The notes below the pieces were generated by a model that had not been told where the DNA came from, did not search any database, and worked only from the letters and a program-made list of their open reading frames with translations. Shown here in pieces: positions 45,587 through 51,614 of a DNA stretch of 60,543 bases. The DNA is from Alphaproteobacteria bacterium (GTDB lineage Bacteria > Pseudomonadota > Alphaproteobacteria > Micavibrionales > Micavibrionaceae): NCBI GenBank assembly GCA_017999645.1, contig JAGNLJ010000013.1:1-60543 (forward strand). The letters run 5' to 3'. The position numbers were made by a program, and so were the translations under genes. How positions within the stretch are numbered: the stretch's first letter is position 1; each line of letters opens with the position of its first letter.

Positions 45587-46599
45587 TGGCATTAAGGGTC
45601 GGCATTAATGGTTTCGGGCGCATCGGTCGTCTTTCGGCGCGCGCAATCTATGAAATGCAGAAGCGCGGGGAAATAGAGATCGCCGCGATCAACGACCCCG
45701 GCGTCAATAACGTTCATCTTTTGAAATACGATTCAGTTCATGGTCGCGCGCCGATGCATGTCGTGCGTGACAGCGCCGACCTGATGCATATCGCCGATGA
45801 TGAAATTCCGCGCTACCGCACGCGCGAGCCCGAGGAGATTCCGTGGGGCAAACATAATGTCGATATCGTTTTCGAATGCACGGGAAAATTCACCGACAAG
45901 GAAGGTGCTTCCAGGCACCTGAAAGCGGGCGCGAAAAAAGTTCTGGTTTCAGCGCCATGCAAAGGCGAAGACCTTACGGTTGTTTACGGTGTGAACCATT
46001 CGAAGCTCAAAGCCACGGATAAAATCATTTCCAATGCCTCCTGCACGACGAACTGCCTCGGCCCTGTCGCTTATGTGTTAAATAAAGCGATTGGTATCGA
46101 ACACGGTTTCATGACGACGATCCACTCCTACACCGGCGACCAGGTGACGGTGGATGCTTCGCACAAAGACCCTTACCGCGCCCGCGCCGCGGCGCTGAAT
46201 TTAATTCCGACGTCCACAGGCGCTGCGAAAGCGATTGGCAAAGTATTGCCTGAACTTGAAGGCAAGCTGGACGGTGTTTCGATCCGCGTGCCGACGCCGA
46301 ACGTTTCGCTCGTCGATTTCAAATTCACGGCGAAGCGCAAAACCACGGTTGAAGAAATCAACGACGCGATGAAGAAGGCCGCTTCGGGCGAGCTGAAAAA
46401 TATCGTCGCGGTTTACGATGAGCCTCTCGTTTCATCCGATTTCAATCACGACCCGCATTCGGCGCTGTTCGGCCTCGACGGTACAAAAGTCATCGATGGC
46501 ACCTTTGTCCGCGTCATGGCCTGGTACGACAATGAATGGGGCTTTTCCTGCCGCATGCTCGACACCGCGCTGGCCATGCACAAGGCCGGGTATAAATAA
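45586..46599 (+). CDS. gap: Glyceraldehyde-3-phosphate dehydrogenase, type I
   Basis: 337 residues. Rossmann start RVGINGFGRIGRLSARA; INDPG near 33-37 keeps the Asp typical of NAD specificity; active-site SNASCTTNC near 148-156; phosphate-binding region RARAAALNLIPTSTGAAKA; and WYDNEWGFSCRMLDT at the C-terminus. Coupled to tkt by a 1-bp overlap and ended by a clear terminator. Confidence 0.97.
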   Translation: MALRVGINGFGRIGRLSARAIYEMQKRGEIEIAAINDPGVNNVHLLKYDSVHGRAPMHVVRDSADLMHIADDEIPRYRTREPEEIPWGKHNVDIVFECTGKFTDKEGASRHLKAGAKKVLVSAPCKGEDLTVVYGVNHSKLKATDKIISNASCTTNCLGPVAYVLNKAIGIEHGFMTTIHSYTGDQVTVDASHKDPYRARAAALNLIPTSTGAAKAIGKVLPELEGKLDGVSIRVPTPNVSLVDFKFTAKRKTTVEEINDAMKKAASGELKNIVAVYDEPLVSSDFNHDPHSALFGLDGTKVIDGTFVRVMAWYDNEWGFSCRMLDTALAMHKAGYK

Positions 46600-46649
46600 T
46601 GTTTGACTCATATACGCGGACGGGAGCATATTTTTCGCTTCTCCGTGGC

Positions 46650-46695
46650 AAAGCCGGTCTGGCAGCGTAACAGCTTCCAGGCCGGCTTTATTTTG
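46650..46695 (+). terminator. Intrinsic terminator after gap
   Basis: AAAGCCGGtCTGG (46650-46662) pairs with CCAGgCCGGCTTT (46677-46689), 12 of 13 pairs around a 14-nt loop, followed by ATTTTG. Ends the tkt-gap transcript. Confidence 0.8.
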
Positions 46696-46748
46696 CCCTG
46701 AATCAAGGACTTAGATACCCTATCCACAACCCTAAATTCTATATTTCT

Positions 46749-46780
46749 TGCATGAAAAGCCACTTTTTTAGTATCATGCA
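46749..46780. promoter_or_regulatory. Possible operator before MarR-like gene
   Basis: TGCATGA (46749-46755) and TCATGCA (46774-46780) are exact inverted repeats 18 bp apart, ending 3 bp before the regulator's ATG. TTGCAT and TAGTAT in the same stretch could be a promoter with a short spacer. The arrangement suits autoregulation but is unproven. Confidence 0.4.
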
Positions 46781-46783
46781 CTC

Positions 46784-47344
46784 ATGGTCAGAAATTCGGC
46801 TAAAAGGGCGATGACAACGACAGATCAAAAGATCTGCACCATCATCGACCACCTTGTAGAAGCCCTCGGCAACGAGCCCTCGTCCTCGCTCCGCAGAACC
46901 CTGATTCTCGCCGATATCGATCAATATCCCGGCACGACTCAAACCGGGATTATGGAGCGCCTCGGCATCCATAAATCGGCCCTGACCCGCGAGATTGAAT
47001 GGCTTTTTAATTACGGCTGCATCATGCGCCAGGAAAACCCTTCCGACGCCCGCGCCGTGAAACTACAGACATGCGGCTATTCGAAGAAGGGCCTTGATGA
47101 CGCCCTTGCCTATTTCGATGGCAGCCACGATGCGCTGAAACGTTTTATCGAGAAATTCATCCGCGTTATGAAGATGGAAAAACCCACGCTGCGTGACGCT
47201 AAAATCATCGCGATCCTTGAGGAAACCAAAGGCGCGACGAAGCAGCAGGTTTTAGATCGGCTTTACGAGGGGGCGGCCTCGACTGAAAACCGCGCGTTCA
47301 ATGACCTGCTTAAAGAAGGACTGGTAAAAGATGTTCGCGAGTAA
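46784..47344 (+). CDS. MarR-like winged-helix regulator
   Basis: 186 residues. Residues ~38-100 form a MarR-like winged helix (LADIDQYPGTTQTGIMERLG, HKSALTREIEWLFNYG, MRQENPSDARAVKL). The C-terminal third (~135-186, TLRDAKIIAILEETKGATKQ, then NRAFNDLLKEGLV) may be a second winged helix, unusual for MarR. Start could also be 46811 (MTTTDQKIC). It stands between gap and two aldolase genes, so glycolytic control is a reasonable guess only. Confidence 0.75.
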   Translation: MVRNSAKRAMTTTDQKICTIIDHLVEALGNEPSSSLRRTLILADIDQYPGTTQTGIMERLGIHKSALTREIEWLFNYGCIMRQENPSDARAVKLQTCGYSKKGLDDALAYFDGSHDALKRFIEKFIRVMKMEKPTLRDAKIIAILEETKGATKQQVLDRLYEGAASTENRAFNDLLKEGLVKDVRE

Positions 47345-47483
47345 TGTTGATCTCACTTCCGTTCGTAACGCCCTGGAAAACCCCCATGGCGCGGAGATCA
47401 TTGCATTTAACCTGAGCGACAGCTTTCAGTCTCACGCCGGCCTGACGAAGGTCCAGCCCGTGCGCCTCAGCCTCGGCCTGTAA
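47331..47483 (+). CDS. Possible 50-residue small protein
   Basis: ATG at 47331 opens a 50-codon frame (MFASNVDLTSVRNALENPHG ... VRLSLGL) overlapping the end of the regulator gene by 14 bp and ending at TAA 47481-47483. Codon choice resembles neighbouring genes. AAGGA lies about 11 bases before it. No known family, TM segment or cysteine. Could instead be a chance frame. Confidence 0.35.
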   Translation: MFASNVDLTSVRNALENPHGAEIIAFNLSDSFQSHAGLTKVQPVRLSLGL

Positions 47484-47501
47484 TAATCCTCATTTAGCAG
47501 T

Positions 47502-47510
47502 TGCTATAAT
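47502..47510 (+). promoter_or_regulatory. Extended -10 promoter for first aldolase gene
   Basis: TGCTATAAT gives TG-N-TATAAT with no good -35. Predicted start near 47517. The leader holds TTGGCT (47519-47524) paired with AGCCAA (47539-47544); CTCTCC (47511-47516) could pair with the SD GGAGAG (47548-47553) if transcription begins slightly earlier. Confidence 0.55.
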
Positions 47511-47558
47511 CTCTCCAGTTGGCTATTTTCCAGAGCACAGCCAAGAAGGAGAGTAACT

Positions 47559-48473
47559 ATGAGCGTATCTGCCAGAGAGCTACAAACCCGTAAAATTCGC
47601 GAAGGAAAAGGCTTTATTGCCGCTTTGGACCAGAGCGGTGGATCAACGCCCGACGTTCTCACGAAATACGGCATCCCCAAAAGCGAATACGAAGGCAACG
47701 ATGCGAAAATGGCTGAACTGGTGCATGAATTCCGCACCCGTATCATTACCTCAAAGGCTTTAAAAACCGGACAAGTTATCGGTGCCATCCTGTTTGAAAG
47801 AACGATGGATAGCCAGGTCAGAGGCAAACCAACCGCTGATTATCTCTGGGATGAACGCAGCATCGTTCCTTTCGTGAAAATCGATAAGGGCCTTGAAGAG
47901 ATAAATAACGGCGTGCGAATGCTGAAACCGATGCCGGATCTGGATAAACTGCTGAAGCGTGCTTTTGATGCAAATGTTTTCGGCACCAAGATGCGCTCGA
48001 TTATCTTCACAGATTCACCTACTGGCATTGAATCCATTGTTAGACAGCAATTCAATGTCGCCGCGCAGATTCTGGGGCACGGTCTTGTACCGATTATCGA
48101 GCCTGAAGTGGACATCCATGCAAAGGACAAGCGCGAATGCGAAACACGCCTCAAAGGTATGATGCTGGATCATCTCGATCACGTTCCCAACGGACAACAG
48201 GTCATCTTCAAGATTAATCTTCCTGAACACGAAAACTTCTACAAAGACCTGATCGAGCACCCAAAAACTTTGAAGGTGGTTGCGATGTCCGGTGGTTATT
48301 CGCTGGAAGAAGCCTGCAGCCGCCTGTCCAAGAACAAGGACATTATCGCCAGCTTCTCACGGGCGCTTACGGACGGTTTGACCCGCTCGCAGACAGATGA
48401 GGAATTCAACAACACGCTGCAGACTACAGTTGAAAAAGTTTGGGCGGCTTCCATAAGCCCTCAATATCGTTGA
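47559..48473 (+). CDS. Fructose-bisphosphate aldolase class I, copy 1
   Basis: 304-residue class I aldolase of the bacterial short type (as in staphylococci). Blocks: KGFIAALDQSGGSTPDVL, VIGAILFERTMDSQV, VPFVKIDKGL, FGTKMRS, GLVPIIEPEVDI and VIFKINLPE, whose lysine is the expected Schiff-base residue, then MSGGYSLEEAC. AAGGAG lies 7 bases before the ATG. Roughly half of residues are identical to the neighbour at 48537; both look intact. Confidence 0.92.
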   Translation: MSVSARELQTRKIREGKGFIAALDQSGGSTPDVLTKYGIPKSEYEGNDAKMAELVHEFRTRIITSKALKTGQVIGAILFERTMDSQVRGKPTADYLWDERSIVPFVKIDKGLEEINNGVRMLKPMPDLDKLLKRAFDANVFGTKMRSIIFTDSPTGIESIVRQQFNVAAQILGHGLVPIIEPEVDIHAKDKRECETRLKGMMLDHLDHVPNGQQVIFKINLPEHENFYKDLIEHPKTLKVVAMSGGYSLEEACSRLSKNKDIIASFSRALTDGLTRSQTDEEFNNTLQTTVEKVWAASISPQYR

Positions 48474-48487
48474 TTTTCGGGTTGTTT

Positions 48488-48536
48488 AAATCTCCCTGAT
48501 TGGCTAGTTTAAACGCTTCAATCAGGGAGATTTTTT
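48488..48536 (+). terminator. 15-bp terminator hairpin that includes the SD of the next gene
   Basis: Positions 48488-48502 pair perfectly with 48519-48533 (16-nt loop, with GTTTAAAC inside it), followed by a T run up to 48536. The ATG of the second aldolase begins at 48537. The only candidate SD, AGGGAGA at 48524-48530, is inside the right arm. Confidence 0.8.
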
Positions 48537-49454
48537 ATGGTCGCAAGAGACGAGCAACTCAATAAAATTGCCGCCGGCAAAGGCTTTATCGCCGCGCTCG
48601 ACCAGAGCGGCGGCTCGACCCCCAAGGCCCTCGCCCAGTACGGCGTTCCTGAAACCGCCTATAACGGCGAAGCCGAGATGTTCGCGAAAGTCCACGAGCT
48701 GCGCACACGCATCATCACGGCCCCCGCGTTCAACGGAGAAAAAATCCTTGGCGCCATCCTGTTCGAAAAAACCATGGATGACTCGATTAAGGGCACGCCG
48801 ACCGCAAAATATCTCTGGGAAAAATTGAATGTCGTTCCGTTTCTGAAAATCGATCAGGGTCTGGCCGATGAGAATGACGGCGTGCAGTTGATGAAGCCGA
48901 TGCCGAAGCTTGACGGTTTGCTGGGCCGCGCCCGCGACGCCGGGATTTTTGGCACCAAGATGCGCTCGGTCGTTAACAAGGCATCGCAATCCGGAATTGC
49001 CGCTATTGTGAAGCAGCAGTTCGAAGTCGGGAAACAAATCCTGGGCTACGGCCTCATCCCGATCATCGAGCCCGAAGTGAACATCAAGGCTGGCGATAAG
49101 GCCGAATGCGAAAAAATCCTCAAGGCCGAAATCCTGAAAAATCTCGATGCCCTGCCCGACGGCCAGAAGGTTATTTTCAAGCTGACCCTGCCTGAAGAAG
49201 CGAATTTTTACCGCGAGTTGGTCAATCACAAGAAGACATTGAAGGTTGTAGCGCTGTCTGGCGGTTATTCGCTTGATGAAGCCTGCAACCGCCTGTCGGA
49301 AAATGAAGGTATTATCGCCAGCTTCTCGCGCGCGCTCAGCAACGATCTGAAAGCTTCTCAAAGCGATGCCGAATTCAACAATGCGCTGCAGAAAGTCATT
49401 GATAGAATTTATGCCGCGTCCGTGGATGGTTCCTGCAAGGCCTGCGCTGCGTAA
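48537..49454 (+). CDS. Fructose-bisphosphate aldolase class I, copy 2
   Basis: 305-residue paralogue of the upstream gene with all family blocks: KGFIAALDQSGGSTPKAL, ILGAILFEKTMDDSI, VVPFLKIDQGL, GIFGTKMRS, GLIPIIEPEVNI, VIFKLTLPEE (Schiff-base Lys) and LSGGYSLDEACNRLS. Compared with copy 1 it is closer to the typical family sequence (e.g. DGVQLMKPMP, QQFEVGKQI). It ends with a cysteine-bearing tail CKACAA. Expression may be limited by the hairpin directly before its ATG. Confidence 0.93.
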   Translation: MVARDEQLNKIAAGKGFIAALDQSGGSTPKALAQYGVPETAYNGEAEMFAKVHELRTRIITAPAFNGEKILGAILFEKTMDDSIKGTPTAKYLWEKLNVVPFLKIDQGLADENDGVQLMKPMPKLDGLLGRARDAGIFGTKMRSVVNKASQSGIAAIVKQQFEVGKQILGYGLIPIIEPEVNIKAGDKAECEKILKAEILKNLDALPDGQKVIFKLTLPEEANFYRELVNHKKTLKVVALSGGYSLDEACNRLSENEGIIASFSRALSNDLKASQSDAEFNNALQKVIDRIYAASVDGSCKACAA

Positions 49455-49474
49455 AACATTGAAGGGGGGATTAC

Positions 49475-49726
49475 ATGTATTCTGCCGCCATCTTCGTTCT
49501 TTGTCTCGCGATATTACTGCCGCTACCGGTTTATTTTGTTTATTGCCATCTAAATAAGAAAGAGACCGACACCCAGGTTATTCAAAATATTGCTTTTAGC
49601 GGCATCATCCCGGCCATCACCCTTTTAACCTACGATGAATTTCTCGACCCCGGTGTGGCGTGCGTGTTGTTCGGCGCAGTTGCCGGATATCTTTTCGCGA
49701 AGCTTTCCTTCAAAGCAAAAGAATAA
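49475..49726 (+). CDS. Small membrane protein, unknown
   Basis: 83 residues with a strong GGGGGG-type ribosome-binding site. Two to three hydrophobic segments: AAIFVLCLAILLPLPVYFVY (4-23), NIAFSGIIPAITLLTY and GVACVLFGAVAGYLFAKLSF. Basic tail. No family recognised. Follows the aldolases by 20 bp and is convergent with epmA (6 bp). Confidence 0.7.
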   Translation: MYSAAIFVLCLAILLPLPVYFVYCHLNKKETDTQVIQNIAFSGIIPAITLLTYDEFLDPGVACVLFGAVAGYLFAKLSFKAKE

Positions 49727-49732
49727 AAAAAC

Positions 49733-50749
49733 TCAGGGCTTTCCCGCCCAGAGGACTTTATCGATATCGTCTGCGCCGCTCGCCAGCATCGCTAGTCGAT
49801 CAACACCGAGCGCATTACCGCCGGATTCAGGCAATCCATATTCAAGCGCTTTCAGAAAATCCTCATCGACCGGGTAACGGTAGCCGTAAAGTTTTTCCTT
49901 GAGGTCGATTTCTTCCCTGAAGCGTTTCGCCTGCTCCACCGGATCAATCAGTTCGCCGAACGCGTTGCAGAGCTCAACCCCGCAGACATACATCTCAAAC
50001 CGTTCAGCGAAGCGCGGGTCTTCCGGTTTTTTGCGCGCGAGCGAAGCCATGCTCACAGGATAATCGTAAATAATCGCCGGGGTGCCGACGCCGAGATGCG
50101 GCTCGATCTTTTCGGCCATGACCCGGAAGAACAGATCGTCCCACCTGTCGCCGTCCGCCACCCTGATTCCTTTCGCGGCTATGGCCTTCGAAAAGCCGGG
50201 TGTATCGTCCAGATAGTCCTGAAGCCTTATTTCTGAATATTGCTCAAAGGCTTCGGAGACTGAAATAATATTCCAGTTTAAGAACGGGTCTGATTTCATT
50301 TCTCTAAAAGCGTATTCTTTTATTTCAAGGTCCTTGGCGACCCGCCGCAGCAGGTTTACGCAATCATCCATGATGTCCCAGTAACCCCCTGGCGCGCGGT
50401 ACCATTCCAGCATGGTGAACTCGGGGCTGTGGAGGCGCGAGCCTTCGCCATTCCTGAAGACATGGCAGAGCTGGTAGATCTTAGGCAGGCCCGCCACCAT
50501 GAGTTTTTTCATGGCGAATTCGGGGCTGGTATGAAGGTACATATCCCGTTCGTGGGTCAGGTCGGGTTTCAGGATTTCGGTCTTGAATCCGTGGATGTGG
50601 GTGTCCATGACCGGGCAGACCTGCAGGATCGGCGTTTCGACCTCCTGGAAGCCTTCGCCGTCGAAAAAGGCCCTTATAGACCGTAAAACCCGTGTCCGGG
50701 CAGCCAGGTAAGGCTTCTTTTCCTCGAATTTATGGGGGTGCCACCACAT
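49733..50749 (-). CDS. epmA: EF-P--(R)-beta-lysine ligase EpmA
   Basis: Class II lysyl-tRNA-synthetase paralogue without the anticodon-binding domain, 338 residues; it lysylates EF-P. Motif 2 region YQLCHVFRNGEGSRLHSPEFTMLEWYR (shown in part: FRNGEGSRLHSPEFTMLEWY) near 92-112 and motif 3 GLPESGGNALGVDRLAML near 309-326. The length is right for EpmA and too short for LysS. EF-P with a lysine at position 33 is at 16.4 kb. Divergent from rpmE. Confidence 0.92.
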   Translation of the reverse strand: MWWHPHKFEEKKPYLAARTRVLRSIRAFFDGEGFQEVETPILQVCPVMDTHIHGFKTEILKPDLTHERDMYLHTSPEFAMKKLMVAGLPKIYQLCHVFRNGEGSRLHSPEFTMLEWYRAPGGYWDIMDDCVNLLRRVAKDLEIKEYAFREMKSDPFLNWNIISVSEAFEQYSEIRLQDYLDDTPGFSKAIAAKGIRVADGDRWDDLFFRVMAEKIEPHLGVGTPAIIYDYPVSMASLARKKPEDPRFAERFEMYVCGVELCNAFGELIDPVEQAKRFREEIDLKEKLYGYRYPVDEDFLKALEYGLPESGGNALGVDRLAMLASGADDIDKVLWAGKP

Positions 50750-50826
50750 TTCAGCCCTTATAAATAACTTGCAATTCCACCCTATTAACGCTAAAAAACG
50801 CCGTCATTCAATAAGGAAGAAGCGCC

Positions 50827-51081
50827 ATGAAAGCCGAAGGTCACCCCGATTACCACACCATCACCGTCAAAATGACGGATGGCACCACGTATCAAACACG
50901 CAGCACGTATGGCAAAGAGGGCGATGTCCTCAGCCTCGACATCGACCCGCTGACCCACCCGGCCTGGCTGGGCGGTACGCAAAAAATCCTTGAAAAAGGC
51001 GCGCTGTCCAAGTTCGAAAAACGCTTCGCCGGTTTCGGTGCGCTCTCGAGCAGCGGCAAAAAGGACGAAGGCAAGAAGTAA
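50827..51081 (+). CDS. rpmE: 50S ribosomal protein L31
   Basis: 84 residues starting [28 protein letters not shown] block near 43-50. There are no cysteines, so this is the zinc-independent (C-) version, common in alphaproteobacteria. A Lys/Gly-rich tail closes it. GGAAGAAG precedes the start; an intrinsic terminator follows. Confidence 0.95.
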   Translation: MKAEGHPDYHTITVKMTDGTTYQTRSTYGKEGDVLSLDIDPLTHPAWLGGTQKILEKGALSKFEKRFAGFGALSSSGKKDEGKK

Positions 51082-51105
51082 TAACTTCTTCCTGTCCCAA
51101 AGAAC

Positions 51106-51133
51106 AACGCCCGGTCAGCCGGGCGTTTTTTAT
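51106..51133 (+). terminator. Intrinsic terminator after rpmE
   Basis: AACGCCCGG (51106-51114) pairs exactly with CCGGGCGTT (51119-51127), 4-nt loop, followed by TTTTTATTT. Confidence 0.9.
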
Positions 51134-51171
51134 TTCTGGACCGTGCCCCGGGCACATACTATTTTGGGTCT

Positions 51172-51396
51172 ATGACACAAACCCGCGAATATAAAGTCAT
51201 TCTTTACCGCGAAGGCATGTTCGGTTCGTTGTTCCTTGGTAGTTCCAAGGTCGACCCTGAGCGCTTTTCGGATTTCCTGAACCGCAACGCGGCGCAGGGC
51301 TGGCGCGTGGTCACGATGGAAAAGGAATTCCGCCGGATGCTGCTGTTCTTCCAGCGCGAAGCTTTCCTCGTGGTTCTTGAAAGGGAAAAGGTTTAA
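51172..51396 (+). CDS. DUF4177-like small protein
   Basis: 74 residues: REYKVILYREG at the start, FLNRNAAQGWRVVTMEKEF mid-protein and FLVVLEREK at the end. This order (Y-K-V strand, a helix with N/G-x-GW, then a strand ending with R) matches DUF4177 proteins, which have no known function. No TM or signal. Two bases before the next small gene, so probably an operon with it. Confidence 0.75.
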   Translation: MTQTREYKVILYREGMFGSLFLGSSKVDPERFSDFLNRNAAQGWRVVTMEKEFRRMLLFFQREAFLVVLEREKV

Positions 51397-51398
51397 CC

Positions 51399-51611
51399 AT
51401 GCAACGTTCGTTATTGCTTGTACTGATCGGCCTTGTTATCGGCGGCGCGGCGCTTATCATCCTCAGCATCTGGGGCGTTGATCTCGGCGCGGCGCTGTTT
51501 AAAATCCTCGCGACCATCGGCGTATTGATCCTGCTGGTGGGCTTTCTCATGGTCGTCAAAATGGATTTCGGCGAGCACAAGCGCCTTAAAGATCAGGACT
51601 ATCTCGATTAA
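51399..51611 (+). CDS. Small two-TM membrane protein, unknown
   Basis: 70 residues: TM helices LLLVLIGLVIGGAALIILSI (5-24) and ALFKILATIGVLILLVGFLMVV (given in part, ~32-53), then a charged tail (DFGEHKRLKDQDYLD). No family recognised. Paired with the DUF4177-like gene (2-bp gap); converges on valS with a 3-bp gap. Confidence 0.7.
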   Translation: MQRSLLLVLIGLVIGGAALIILSIWGVDLGAALFKILATIGVLILLVGFLMVVKMDFGEHKRLKDQDYLD

Positions 51612-51614
51612 TTT

